A stretch of 64,000 nucleotides of DNA, from NCBI GenBank assembly GCA_023398575.1, contig JAEWSC010000052.1, positions 1 through 64,000 of the forward strand, read 5' to 3'. Shown piece by piece: positions 1 to 8,202 of this stretch. The translations under genes and the position numbers were made by a program. Under the pieces are notes generated by a model. That model worked only from the letters and a program-made list of their open reading frames with translations, was not told the DNA's origin and ran no database searches. This stretch comes from Bacillota bacterium (GTDB lineage Bacteria > Bacillota > Clostridia > Christensenellales > Aristaeellaceae). Each line of letters begins with the position of its first letter. Position 1 is the stretch's first letter.

Positions 1-2
1 AT

Positions 3-698
3 ACTGGCCCGACAGGTGACACCGGTCCCACAGGCGATACTGGTCCTACTGGTGACACTGGCCCGACAGGTGACACCGGTCCTACCGGCGATACTGGTCC
101 CACTGGCGATACAGGTCCCACTGGCGACACAGGTCCTACGGGCGACACGGGTCCCACCGGCGATACTGGTCCCACGGGTGACACGGGTCCCACGGGTGAC
201 ACGGGTCCTACCGGCGATACTGGCCCGACTGGCGATACCGGTCCTACTGGTGACACCGGACCTACGGGCGATACTGGTCCCGTAGGTGACACTGGACCGG
301 CTGGAACACCGGCTTTGTTTTTCAACGCGGCAACCGGAGCAATTGCGGTATTTCCACCATCGGCGGAAATAACGGTACTAACACAAAACGTACCTGTTAC
401 AATCGGCGATGATGTGAAGATTGACCACGCCCAGGGCTTTGATTTTGTGAACACCGCAAACTACTCGATCACAGCAGAATTCCGCATCTATAGAGATGCC
501 ACGCTTATTCACACCAGGACTTTGAATCGGTCTGGTGCAGGGGCCGGTACCAACAGGGTTCCATTCTCCGATACCCATGTGGACACTGCTGTTGCCAATA
601 CGACCAGCCTATACGAAATCAGGGTTATTGTAACAGCGGCAACCAATATCACGAGTGCAACATCCAACAACCCAGATATGAACCTCATTGTTTTCTAA
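3..698 (+). CDS. Collagen-like repeat surface protein, 5'-truncated by the window
   Basis: The reading frame is open from the left edge, so the N-terminus lies outside the window. The first ~100 residues are almost perfect Gly-X-Y triplets in a six-residue unit GPTGDT, ending GPVGDTGPAGTP. A ~130-residue non-repetitive, Thr/Asn/Val-rich C-terminal domain follows (starts ALFFNAATG, ends at TAA 696-698). Bacterial collagen-like proteins of this layout (for example BclA-type exosporium or surface filaments) form triple helices capped by a globular C-terminal trimerisation domain. I infer a surface or spore-coat stalk protein. The C-terminal domain has no motif I can name, and no anchor signal such as LPXTG is visible. 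A long hairpin follows directly. Confident about collagen-like, unsure about location. Confidence 0.85.
   Translation, partial: TGPTGDTGPTGDTGPTGDTGPTGDTGPTGDTGPTGDTGPTGDTGPTGDTGPTGDTGPTGDTGPTGDTGPTGDTGPTGDTGPTGDTGPTGDTGPVGDTGPAGTPALFFNAATGAIAVFPPSAEITVLTQNVPVTIGDDVKIDHAQGFDFVNTANYSITAEFRIYRDATLIHTRTLNRSGAGAGTNRVPFSDTHVDTAVANTTSLYEIRVIVTAATNITSATSNNPDMNLIVF
6..305 (+). repeat. Tandem 18-bp units encoding GPTGDT
   Basis: About sixteen consecutive 18-bp units encode Gly-Pro-Thr-Gly-Asp-Thr. Protein sequence is nearly invariant while third codon positions vary freely (ggt/ggc, cct/ccc/ccg, act/acc/aca), so the array is selected for protein sequence rather than being freshly amplified DNA. The last units diverge (Val for Thr, then Ala). 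The array begins before base 1, so the copy number is a minimum. Confidence 0.95.
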
Positions 699-711
699 AC
701 GCCTCGGCACA

Positions 712-747
712 CAAATAGTAGGATGGCGAAAGCCATCCTACTATTTG
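712..747 (+). terminator. Perfect 16-bp hairpin after the collagen-like gene
   Basis: Left arm 712-727 (CAAATAGTAGGATGGC) pairs perfectly with 732-747 around a GAAA tetraloop, 14 bp past the stop codon. There is no clear U-tract after it, so it is either a stem-loop 3' end or an intrinsic terminator that has lost its tail. Confidence 0.65.
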
Positions 748-895
748 CGAAGTGCGCATCTTTGTAACGGCGGTTACCAATGCAGAAATAGAGATGCCCT
801 TGCTCGCCATGGCCCGATCATTGACTTCTCCCAACCGCTATACTACAATCAGAAGTGGCCGCACGCCGGCCCATGTTTTTTATGGGAGAAATCAA
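748..895 (+). pseudogene. Possible remnant of a second collagen-like C-terminal domain
   Basis: The segment before the cysteine desulfurase is open in the same frame and would encode EVRIFVTAVTN near its start. This resembles EIRVIVTAATN from the C-terminus of the preceding collagen-like protein (residues encoded at about 613-648); the DNA is also alignable there, roughly two thirds identical by eye. Beyond ~40 bp the similarity fades. I read it as a decayed paralogue end rather than an N-terminal extension of the next gene, whose own RBS and start lie at its right end. The match is short and chance is possible. Confidence 0.3.
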
Positions 896-2017
896 ATGAT
901 TTATCTGGATTATGCCGCGGATACGCCGGCTTGTGAGGCTGCCCTTTCCGCTTTTGTGCATACCGCCAAAGAATATGGGGCCAACCCCAACGCCGGCCAT
1001 GCGCTGGGGCAACTGGCCGAAAAAAGGCTCCATGATGCGACAGCCCATATCGCCGCTATGCTTTTGGCCGAGCCATTTGAAATCGTGCTTACCTCCGGTG
1101 CTACCGAGGCCAATAATCTGGCTATATTGGGTGCAGCCCGCGCTTATCAAAGCCGCGGCCGCCACTTGATTGTAAGCCCCATGGAGCACGCCTCCGTCAC
1201 TGCGCCAATGATGGCGCTGAAGGGCGAAGGCTTCGAGTTGGATTTTGTAAAGGTCTTGCCCGATGGCCAGGTGGATATCCATCATTTAAAAACGCTGCTC
1301 CGCCCTGATACCGTTCTCCTGTCTCTTTGTGCGGTGGACAGCGAGGTGGGGGTCATTCAGCCCCTTGCCAAGGTACGGGAAGCCATTGCCGGCTTTCCCA
1401 ACTGCCGCCTGCATGCAGACGCCACTCAGGCGGTGGGGAAGCTGCCTGTTGATCTTTCAGGAATCGACCTTGTGACGCTGTCGCCTCACAAGTTTTATGG
1501 CATTACCGGCAGCGGCGCGTTGATCGTGCGCGGCGGCCTGCGGCTTACACCTCTTTGGCATGGCGGTACAGGAGCGACAGCTTATCGCAGCGGCACGCCG
1601 GCACTTGCGCTGGCTGCGGCCATGGAGGCCGCACTGGAGGATGCTGTAAGCCACCTTGACCAGCGTCTTGCCTATGTGCAATCCCTCCACAAAACCTTGC
1701 GGGAAGGACTTGCCTCCTTGCCTTATGTCACCCTCAACAGCCCGCAAAGCGCTTCGCCCTACATTGTCAATTTCAGCTTGACCGGTATCCGCGCCCGAGA
1801 TGTTATTGATGAACTGTCTCATCACGGTATTTGTGTTTCCTCCAAATCAGCGTGCTGCGCGCCGGCCGCGCCATCCCACCCGGTGATGGCCATGACGGGT
1901 GACCGCAAGCGGGCGATGAATACCGTGCGCGTAAGCGTAAGCCACCTGACCACAGAAAAAGAAATCCATCAATTCCTGCAAGCATTGCGCGCCTGCGTGG
2001 AAAAAACGGAGGCGTAG
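896..2017 (+). CDS. Cysteine desulfurase, NifS/IscS family
   Basis: This PLP-dependent enzyme takes sulfur from L-cysteine as a persulfide and gives alanine. The 373-residue protein begins MIYLDYAADTP, the typical family start, with RBS GGGAG at 884-888. SPHKFYG carries the PLP Schiff-base lysine (about K199), and the cysteine loop SSKSACCAPA (about C320/C321) holds the catalytic thiol. TSGATEANN and DATQAVGK are further fold-type I signatures. Length fits the family. It lies 1 bp before the TtcA-type gene, so the sulfur is probably destined for tRNA thiolation. An upstream in-frame ATG at 752 is rejected because it has no RBS and adds unrelated sequence. The exact subclass (NifS, IscS, SufS-like) is not assigned. 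Confidence 0.92.
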   Translation: MIYLDYAADTPACEAALSAFVHTAKEYGANPNAGHALGQLAEKRLHDATAHIAAMLLAEPFEIVLTSGATEANNLAILGAARAYQSRGRHLIVSPMEHASVTAPMMALKGEGFELDFVKVLPDGQVDIHHLKTLLRPDTVLLSLCAVDSEVGVIQPLAKVREAIAGFPNCRLHADATQAVGKLPVDLSGIDLVTLSPHKFYGITGSGALIVRGGLRLTPLWHGGTGATAYRSGTPALALAAAMEAALEDAVSHLDQRLAYVQSLHKTLREGLASLPYVTLNSPQSASPYIVNFSLTGIRARDVIDELSHHGICVSSKSACCAPAAPSHPVMAMTGDRKRAMNTVRVSVSHLTTEKEIHQFLQALRACVEKTEA

Positions 2018-2018
2018 T

Positions 2019-2846
2019 ATGGAAGCAATACAGAAAATTGAGCGCAGCATTATCACCAAGTATAGAAAAACCATTTGGAACAGGTTTACCGGCGCGCTGA
2101 CCGAATACCGGCTCATCCAGCCCGGCGATCACATAGCCGCCTGTATCTCCGGCGGAAAGGATTCGTTTTTGATGGCCAAGTGCCTGCAGGAGATACAGCG
2201 CCACGGCACCATTCCCTTTACGCTTTCCTTTTTGGTCATGGATCCGGGCTATCATGAAATGAACCGCCGCTTGATTGAAGAGAATGCGGAGTTGATGGGC
2301 CTGCCCATACGCATTTTTGAAACCGATATCTTTGACAGCGTGGCCAATATGGATCAAAACCCCTGCTACATGTGCGCAAAAATGCGAAGGGGCCACCTAT
2401 ACAAAAACGCCCAGGCGATAGGGGCCAACAAGATTGCCCTGGGTCATCACTTTGATGACGTGATCGAGACGGTATTGCTCAGCATGCTGTACGGCGGCGA
2501 AATGAAGACCATGATGCCCAGGCTCCGCAGCCAGAATTATGAAGGCATGGAGCTGATCCGACCCATGTACCTTGTGCATGAGGAGGATGTGATCGCCTGG
2601 CGGAACTATAATCATCTTACCTTTTTGAATTGTGCCTGCCGGTTCACCGAAAATTGCGCGCTGGGCGACGGCGGCGGCGGAAAGCGGGCTGAGGTGAAAG
2701 CGCTGATACAAAAGTTGAACAAGGCCCACCCGGGCGTGGAGATGAGCATTTTCCGCTCCTGCCACAACGTGAACTTGAATACGGTGATCGGCTATCAAAA
2801 GGATGGCGTGATTCACCCTTACGACGAGGATTTCGATAAGGCATGA
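2019..2846 (+). CDS. ttcA: tRNA 2-thiocytidine biosynthesis protein, TtcA/TilS-like PP-loop ATPase
   Basis: A cytoplasmic tRNA-modifying enzyme that adenylates a cytidine and replaces its oxygen with sulfur. The PP-loop signature SGGKDSF is at about residues 45-51, the CxxC pair PCYMC at about 117-121, and a further Cys-rich segment FLNCACRFTENC near 205-215. TtcA uses such cysteines to hold an Fe-S cluster. ALGHHFDDVIET is also diagnostic for the group. At 275 residues the length fits TtcA. It is translationally adjacent to the cysteine desulfurase (1-bp gap), which likely supplies the sulfur. Members of this family outside proteobacteria may act at another position, so the exact target nucleotide is inferred. 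Confidence 0.85.
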   Translation: MEAIQKIERSIITKYRKTIWNRFTGALTEYRLIQPGDHIAACISGGKDSFLMAKCLQEIQRHGTIPFTLSFLVMDPGYHEMNRRLIEENAELMGLPIRIFETDIFDSVANMDQNPCYMCAKMRRGHLYKNAQAIGANKIALGHHFDDVIETVLLSMLYGGEMKTMMPRLRSQNYEGMELIRPMYLVHEEDVIAWRNYNHLTFLNCACRFTENCALGDGGGGKRAEVKALIQKLNKAHPGVEMSIFRSCHNVNLNTVIGYQKDGVIHPYDEDFDKA

Positions 2847-2936
2847 TTTTCTCAAAAACCCTCTTGCAACTGACGCGGCGTCAACTTGTACAATGGTGAT
2901 GTGCCACACAAGCCAGAGCAAGGGAGGAAGCAGAAA

Positions 2937-3113
2937 ATGAAACATGGGTTGGTGTATTATTTAAAACGGTTAGGTGTGCAAAGGGAGAAGCCGCACTTTA
3001 TAGCTGTACAGGATGACGGTTTTGAACTGCCGCTGTGGCAGGAAACGGATAAGGAAATGAATGAACTGCGGATAGCGCTGTTTGAGAGAATACGGGTACG
3101 CAGCCTGATGTAA
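2937..3113 (+). CDS. Small protein of unknown function, 58 aa
   Basis: Begins MKHGLVYYLKRLGVQ with RBS GGGAGG at 2922-2927, nine bases upstream of the ATG. The upstream in-frame ATG at 2886 has no RBS. The product is a small soluble, charged protein without membrane segment or recognised motif. It follows ttcA by 90 bp on the same strand and is followed by a terminator hairpin, so it may be the last gene of that transcript. The clear RBS supports real translation; function unknown. Confidence 0.6.
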   Translation: MKHGLVYYLKRLGVQREKPHFIAVQDDGFELPLWQETDKEMNELRIALFERIRVRSLM

Positions 3114-3124
3114 GGTCAAAGATC

Positions 3125-3157
3125 AGGGGAGCAGCAATGATTTATTGCCGCTCCCCT
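3125..3157. terminator. Bidirectional terminator between convergent genes
   Basis: Arms AGGGGAGCAGCAAT (3125-3138) and ATTGCCGCTCCCCT (3144-3157) pair with one mismatch around a 5-nt loop. It lies between the small plus-strand gene and the end of the minus-strand ThuA gene, and both orientations have T-containing tails. Confidence 0.7.
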
Positions 3158-3165
3158 TCCGTTTA

Positions 3166-3912
3166 TCAAGCTTTCTTTCCTTCCAGCGCCGGAGTATTAG
3201 GCCCACCCCGGTCCACCGAACATATCCGCTGCATAGGGCAGAGCCACTTGGCGGCGTTTGTAATGATCCTTTGTATCTCGGGCTGATAGTACACGGGATA
3301 AGTTTCGTGGCCGTTTTGCAGATAGAAAATCTGGCCTTGCCCCCTGCGCCATACGCAGCCGCTGCGAAAAACCTCTCCTCCTTCAAACCAGGAGAGGAAT
3401 AGAATCTGGTCGGGATCGGGAATATCAAAGGGCTCGCCATAGGTTTCGTCACTTTCTACGACAAAGGTTTCGGTAAGACCCTGGGTGATGGGATGGTTTC
3501 TGGCAATGTTCCACAGCCGCACCCGCTCGCCGTTTTCCCGCCAGCGCAGCATTTGGGTGTCGGTGCCCAGCAGCATTTGAAAGGGCTTGGAAGCATGGGC
3601 CGAGTGCAGGGCCAAAAAGCCCATGCCCTGCCACACCCTGTTTACCACCCGGCGCGCCGACTCGTCGCTGACCAGATGGTGCATCATGTGCCCCCACCAG
3701 ATGATAATGTCTGTGTCATCCAGGTTCTCCTGGGTTAGTATCTGCTCATGATTTTCCAGCGTGGCAATGCGGATGACACCGATGTCCTCTTCCTTTTCTA
3801 GAAAGGATTGCAGCACCGCATGGATGCCGTGGGGATAGATGGCCTGCACCTCCGGCTTGATCTTTTCATGTTGGAATTCGTTGTAGATGATAATGTTGAT
3901 TTTCCTGTTCAT
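3166..3912 (-). CDS. thuA: ThuA-like domain protein (trehalose-utilisation family)
   Basis: A 248-residue protein of the ThuA family, a class I glutamine-amidotransferase-like fold. Visible features are an N-terminal strand NIIIYNEF, DIIIWWGHMMH at about residues 89-99, the segment GFLALHSAHASK near 116-127 (family members have LH-S-H here) and a C-terminal YLQNGHETYP. In rhizobia ThuA works with the Gfo/Idh-type ThuB in oxidising disaccharides to 3-keto sugars, though its precise reaction is not firmly established. Here it is the last gene of the LacI-GH31-GH65-ABC operon, 34 bp after an oxidoreductase of the ThuB superfamily. That pairing supports a role in 3-keto-glycoside metabolism, but the substrate is unknown. 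Confidence 0.82.
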   Translation of the reverse strand: MNRKINIIIYNEFQHEKIKPEVQAIYPHGIHAVLQSFLEKEEDIGVIRIATLENHEQILTQENLDDTDIIIWWGHMMHHLVSDESARRVVNRVWQGMGFLALHSAHASKPFQMLLGTDTQMLRWRENGERVRLWNIARNHPITQGLTETFVVESDETYGEPFDIPDPDQILFLSWFEGGEVFRSGCVWRRGQGQIFYLQNGHETYPVYYQPEIQRIITNAAKWLCPMQRICSVDRGGPNTPALEGKKA

Positions 3913-3945
3913 AGATAGCTCCTAACAATGCATATCAGAATTGCG

Positions 3946-5010
3946 TTACAAGACCACCCATTTTGATTCTTCAAAGGACTTAATCACCGCATCCACCGCG
4001 AGCTGGTTGATGTATCCATCCTGTATGGTGGCGGCCAGCCCATCGCCTTTGCCCATTAGCAAATCGGCAAAGCACTGCATCTGGTCGGCGGCATAATGAC
4101 CGGGCACAGGCACCTTGCTATACAAATTCAGGCTGCCCATGGGCTGGCCGATGCAGATGTGAAGCTCTTCCTCCCCGGGTATTTGATCCAGCAGATAGAC
4201 GAGGGCACCCTTTTCGCCGTATACCTCCATGCGCTGGTAGTTGCCCCGGCCATAGGCGAAGCGGGTAATTTGAAAGCTGGCAGCCACATGGCCTTGCATA
4301 CGGGCCATAAAGTTGCAGTAATCATCCACATCACATGTGCCCATGCCGGTTCCGTCTTCCAGTCGCCGCTGCATTAAAAAGGTATCGGCATCGGCAATGA
4401 CTTTTTCATATTCCCGGCCTAGGATAAAGCGGGTGAGGTCTAATGCGTGGCACCCCAAATCCCCCAGTGCGCCGGAGCCGGTGCGGGATTTTTGATACCG
4501 CCAGACCAGCGGAATATCCACTTCTTTGCGCCCCCAGGATTGCAGGTACTGCATGTTGACATGATAAATTTCGCCCAGCACTTTAGACTTCACCAGTTCT
4601 CTTGCATACCTTGACGCCGCCTTAAAGCGGTAAGAAAAGCAAACCATGCTCGTAACGCCCGCTTTTTCTGTGGCCTCCGTCAGTGCTTTTGCCTGTGCGG
4701 CGTTCATGGTCACAGGTTTTTCTATAGAATAGGGTTTCCCGGCGGCAACCGCTTCCATGGCCATTACATAGTGGCAGTCGTTGGGGGTGCAGATATCCAC
4801 TGCCTCCACATGGGGGCAGCGGATAAGCTGACGGTAATCGGTAAAGCGGTATTCTTCCGGGATGGCGTAGATGTCGCCTATCTCACGCAGGCGCTTTTCA
4901 TCTATATCGCAAATGGCACTAAGGCGCAGGTCCGGGCTTTTTTTAATACCCGGCAGATGCACACAGGCGGCAATAGTCCCAAGGCCGATGACTCCAATGG
5001 CAACGCTCAT
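3946..5010 (-). CDS. Gfo/Idh/MocA-family NAD(P)-dependent oxidoreductase (ThuB-like)
   Basis: A sugar-oxidoreductase-like protein of 354 residues. The Rossmann start GVIGLGTIA is at about residues 5-13, the EKP motif (SIEKPVTMN) near residue 92-95, and LGDLGCHALDLTRF near 180-193 corresponds to the catalytic G-x-H-x-x-D region. The start is ATG at 5010 with GGAGG upstream; the open frame runs further 5' but through a hairpin and without an RBS. It sits between the ABC solute-binding protein and thuA. ThuB is from the same superfamily, so oxidation of a glucoside at C3 is a reasonable guess. The family also oxidises inositols and many other sugars. Confidence 0.85.
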   Translation of the reverse strand: MSVAIGVIGLGTIAACVHLPGIKKSPDLRLSAICDIDEKRLREIGDIYAIPEEYRFTDYRQLIRCPHVEAVDICTPNDCHYVMAMEAVAAGKPYSIEKPVTMNAAQAKALTEATEKAGVTSMVCFSYRFKAASRYARELVKSKVLGEIYHVNMQYLQSWGRKEVDIPLVWRYQKSRTGSGALGDLGCHALDLTRFILGREYEKVIADADTFLMQRRLEDGTGMGTCDVDDYCNFMARMQGHVAASFQITRFAYGRGNYQRMEVYGEKGALVYLLDQIPGEEELHICIGQPMGSLNLYSKVPVPGHYAADQMQCFADLLMGKGDGLAATIQDGYINQLAVDAVIKSFEESKWVVL

Positions 5011-5046
5011 ACAATCCTCCCGCAGGATGACAATTTGTTTGAAACA

Positions 5047-5083
5047 GGGGCTGCCATGGTGCTTTGTTTTCCATGGCAGCCCC
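5047..5083 (-). terminator. 13-bp stem-loop after the solute-binding protein gene
   Basis: GGGGCTGCCATGG (5047-5059) pairs perfectly with 5071-5083 across an 11-nt loop. It lies in the gap between the solute-binding protein gene and the next operon gene. No strong U-tract follows on the minus strand, so partial termination or 3'-end protection of the binding-protein mRNA is likely, a common way to make more binding protein than downstream enzymes. Confidence 0.65.
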
Positions 5084-5110
5084 TTTGGCATGAACGATAT
5101 GCGCTGACGG

Positions 5111-6370
5111 TTATTTCAGCTCGATGGCGCTTTCCAGTTCACCCTGAGCTTGATCAAGCAGCTCCTGGGCGGTGAGGGTGGTGGATTCCAGGCCGGTCAG
5201 CAGGGGGTTTAAGATTTCCACAGCGTAGCCGAACTCTTCCAGCGCGGGCGGGGTGACGGCATAGTCCATAGAATCTAGAACAGCCTTCTTATTGTTGGGA
5301 GGGGTGACTTTCAGGTATTCGGCCATCAGCGTTTCATCGGCCACAACGGGCAGCTCCCACTGGCTGGCGAGACGCAGTTTGACGATGTCGGGATCAGAGC
5401 CCATGGCATTTAGGAATTTGAAAGCGGCCTCCTGATTTTTCGCGTCGGCGTTGCGGGATATGCAGCCCACGTTGGCAAAAAAGAATGTGGCTTTTTGCTT
5501 GGCGCCGGGCTCGACCGCGATATCCCATTCAAAGCCGGTGGCACGCTGGGCGATGGAGGCAAAATTCCAAATGCCGCAGCGGAGGATGCCTAGCTTACCT
5601 TCAATAAACAGGTCCACGTTGCCGCGGCCGGCCAACTGTTCCTGGGAGGGCATAACCTTGTGTACGCGAACGCGGTCTACCATGTACTGCAGTGCTTCCA
5701 CGTTTTCGGGGCTATTGAGGGTAAAGGCGGTGCCATCATCGCTGAGCATGCTGCCGCCGAAGGCGCGGATATTCTTGTAGAACTCCCAGTATTGAATTTC
5801 CTGGAACATGCCGTAGGTGTCTTCGATTCCCAGGGCCTGGATGGCCTGGGCGGCCTTCAGTTCGTCTTCCACAGTCCAGTCGTCGGTGGGATAGGCGATG
5901 CCGGCCTTGTCAAAGAGGGTTTTGTTGTACAGCTCCACGGTGGTCGAGTAACTCATGGGGATGGCGTACAGCTTGCCGTCCTTGCTGCAGGCATTTAATA
6001 CGCCCTCGCTGTAGAGGCTCTTGTCGGCGCCGGTTGTTTCAAACAGGCTGCCTACTTCCTGCACCGCGTCACGGACGATAAAGGCCAGAAAGTTTTCCAT
6101 GTTCAGTTCATAGCAGTCTGGCGCGTTGTTGGCGGCGATCTGCGTGGCCAATTGGGTAAAATGCTCGCCATAACCTACGGCGCGGGCGTCAATCTTGATA
6201 TCGGGGTTCTTTTTTTCAAAGATGGCAATCATCTCGCGCAGGGTCGCTTCCTGGGCTTCGCCGGCGGAGAAATGGGCGTAGGTGATGGTAATGGGTTCCG
6301 CAGCGGCGCTAAGGGGCGCGATGCCAACCAGCAGCATCAGCACGGCAAGCAGGGACAGAAGTTTCTTCAT
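5111..6370 (-). CDS. ABC transporter extracellular solute-binding protein, family 1 (carbohydrate)
   Basis: The 419-residue protein starts MKKLLSLLAVLMLL with an RBS (GGAGG on the minus strand, 6379-6383). The signal peptide ends LSAAAEP; no lipobox cysteine is present. The mature part shows the family pattern: ITITYAHFSAGEAQ, then a strand LYAIPMSYSTTVELYNK with the typical Y-N-K-LF continuation, then NVGCISRNA. It delivers a sugar to the two MalF/MalG-type permeases encoded just upstream. No ATPase gene lies in the operon, so a shared MsmK/UgpC-type ATPase elsewhere is expected. Linked GH31/GH65 enzymes point to an alpha-glucoside ligand. Confidence 0.9.
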   Translation of the reverse strand: MKKLLSLLAVLMLLVGIAPLSAAAEPITITYAHFSAGEAQEATLREMIAIFEKKNPDIKIDARAVGYGEHFTQLATQIAANNAPDCYELNMENFLAFIVRDAVQEVGSLFETTGADKSLYSEGVLNACSKDGKLYAIPMSYSTTVELYNKTLFDKAGIAYPTDDWTVEDELKAAQAIQALGIEDTYGMFQEIQYWEFYKNIRAFGGSMLSDDGTAFTLNSPENVEALQYMVDRVRVHKVMPSQEQLAGRGNVDLFIEGKLGILRCGIWNFASIAQRATGFEWDIAVEPGAKQKATFFFANVGCISRNADAKNQEAAFKFLNAMGSDPDIVKLRLASQWELPVVADETLMAEYLKVTPPNNKKAVLDSMDYAVTPPALEEFGYAVEILNPLLTGLESTTLTAQELLDQAQGELESAIELK

Positions 6371-6424
6371 GACAGTTTCCTCCATTTCGTTTTTATCTGA
6401 AGAACGGTACGCCCGTTCAACAAA

Positions 6425-7303
6425 TTATTTCAGGCCGCCGATGGCAATGCCCCGGTCTACATACTTCTGGCAGAACATGTACACCACCAGAATGGGGATC
6501 ACAGAAAGGACTGCACCAGCCATTTGAATGTGCTCATGGCCGCCGTACATGTTGGCCATGGTACCCAGCACCACCTGCAGCGTTTGCTTTTGCGGGCTTT
6601 GCAGCACGATCAGCGGCCACAGATAGCTGTTCCACTGGCCCATAAAGCTGAGCAAGATCAACGTAGCCACCGTGGGCTTAACCATGGGCATGACAATTTT
6701 GTAAAAGATTTTATACAGCGGTGCGCCGTCGATAAAGGCGGATTCCAGATATGCGTCGTTTAAGCCCATCATACTCTGCCTGAGCATAAACACACCGAAG
6801 GCGCTGAAGATGGAAGGCAGAATCAGCCCAGTATAGCTGTCCAACAGGCCAAGATAGCTTAAAATGATGTAGTTGGGTACCATGGTCACGGTACCGGGGA
6901 TCATCATGGTCGCTAGAAACAAGCCGAAAATGCGTTGCCTTCCCCGAAAAGGAACCTTGGCAAAGATGAAGGCTGCCATGGCAGCGGACAGTACGCTGAC
7001 CAGCGTGCCCATGGTGGATAAAAAGAAGCTGTTGAATACGGCCCTTGGAAAGGAAAAATTGGTCATGGAAAAGACGCGGTTGTATCCTTCCAACGTCGGG
7101 CGCTCGGGAATCCAGCGGATGGGCACGGTCATAATGCCCTCATGGCTCTTTAGCGAGGTGGAGATCATCCACAAAAAGGGCAGTACCACAAATGCCGCCA
7201 GCAGCGTAATCGCCAGATAGAATAGTGTTTGGCTTACCGCATGCCCAAGTGCCTGATGAGCGCGCCTTCTTGGAATCAATTTGGAGGCTTGTTCATGTAT
7301 CAT
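6425..7303 (-). CDS. Carbohydrate ABC transporter permease, MalG type
   Basis: A 292-residue inner-membrane permease with six predicted hydrophobic segments, beginning near VSQTLFYLAITLLAAFVV. The EAA loop that docks the ATPase is visible as YLESAFIDGAPLYKIFYKIV (about residues 185-204), matching EAA-x3-G. The C-terminus GGLK is typical for MalG-like subunits. Its start overlaps the stop of the partner permease by about 10 bp, indicating translational coupling. Together with the partner it forms the membrane pore for the family 1 binding protein. Confidence 0.92.
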   Translation of the reverse strand: MIHEQASKLIPRRRAHQALGHAVSQTLFYLAITLLAAFVVLPFLWMISTSLKSHEGIMTVPIRWIPERPTLEGYNRVFSMTNFSFPRAVFNSFFLSTMGTLVSVLSAAMAAFIFAKVPFRGRQRIFGLFLATMMIPGTVTMVPNYIILSYLGLLDSYTGLILPSIFSAFGVFMLRQSMMGLNDAYLESAFIDGAPLYKIFYKIVMPMVKPTVATLILLSFMGQWNSYLWPLIVLQSPQKQTLQVVLGTMANMYGGHEHIQMAGAVLSVIPILVVYMFCQKYVDRGIAIGGLK

Positions 7304-8186
7304 AATTGACCCACCTTTTCTGCAGCCAGAACTGGCAAGCAGTGAACAGCATAATCAGCACAAACATGACCCAGGAGAAAGCCGACGCCATGCCCATTTT
7401 GTACATTTTGAAGGCGTAGCGGTAGATGCGCTCCATGAAGATGGTGGTGGCTCCCGCCGGACCGCCGCCGGTCATAATGAATACGGAGTCAAATACCTGC
7501 AAGGAGCCGATGATGAGCATAACCACCAGCAAAAAGAGCGTGGGGGAAATGAGCGGCAGGATAATGGACCAAAGCTTTCGAAGGAATCCCGCACCGTCCA
7601 GGTCCGCGGCTTCATAGTAGGTTTTGTCTATGGACTTTAACGCCGCCAGCAGGATGAGGGCGAAATACCCGCAATCCTTCCATACCGCGGCAATGACGAT
7701 GCCCGGCATGGCCCAGTTTTTATCATTGAGCCAGCTTGGCCCGTCGATGCCGATAAGCCCCAATAGTTGATTGAACGCACCAAACTGCCCGTTTAAAAAC
7801 CAGCGCCATACGGCCGCCGCCGCTACCCAGGAGGTGATAACCGGGGTGTAGAAAATGATGCGGTAGGCGGCCTGGCCGCGAAATTCGCGGTTTAGAAGCA
7901 GTGCCTGGAACAGCGATACGATCAACACCAGCGGCACATAAAGCGCCACATAGCTGAGGGTGTGAAGCCCTGTTTCATATAGCTCCCGGCCTGTCAGCAC
8001 CTTGATGAAGTTGCGCAGGCCTACAAACTTGATGCTGCTTATGGGCTTTAGCAAATCATAATCCAGCAGGCTATAGGCAATGGAGGCCACCATGGGAATC
8101 AGGCAGAACACAAAAAGCCCAATGAGGGACGGGGCAAGAAACAGAGCCACCGTTGTCCGCTTTTCCCGCCGGTTGGATAGATACAA
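7293..8186 (-). CDS. Carbohydrate ABC transporter permease, MalF type
   Basis: About 298 residues, six hydrophobic segments (first TVALFLAPSLIGLFVFCLIP). The EAA loop reads YYEAADLDGAGFLRKLWSII. I chose a TTG start at 8186 because a strong RBS (AAAGGGGAGG, minus strand 8204-8195) sits eight bases upstream; the open frame extends to 8267 but that part lies inside the GH65 gene and is rich in Pro/Gly/Cys. The GH65 stop codon overlaps this RBS, so translation is probably coupled. It is the pair of the MalG-type subunit. Confidence 0.9.
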   Translation of the reverse strand: MYLSNRREKRTTVALFLAPSLIGLFVFCLIPMVASIAYSLLDYDLLKPISSIKFVGLRNFIKVLTGRELYETGLHTLSYVALYVPLVLIVSLFQALLLNREFRGQAAYRIIFYTPVITSWVAAAAVWRWFLNGQFGAFNQLLGLIGIDGPSWLNDKNWAMPGIVIAAVWKDCGYFALILLAALKSIDKTYYEAADLDGAGFLRKLWSIILPLISPTLFLLVVMLIIGSLQVFDSVFIMTGGGPAGATTIFMERIYRYAFKMYKMGMASAFSWVMFVLIMLFTACQFWLQKRWVNYDT

Positions 8187-8202
8187 GCAGACCACCTCCC
8201 CT

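Noticed and set aside
16..285. Open frame in the shifted frame of the collagen array
   Set aside because: It is a low-complexity translation of the same 18-bp repeats; the GPTGDT frame continues into a normal C-terminal domain and a stop, while this one does not.
6..305. Tandem repeats considered as a CRISPR array
   Set aside because: Units are contiguous 18-bp coding repeats with no unique spacers.
752..895. N-terminal extension of the cysteine desulfurase
   Set aside because: No RBS at 752 and the extension does not resemble the family; the family-typical start with a good RBS is at 896.
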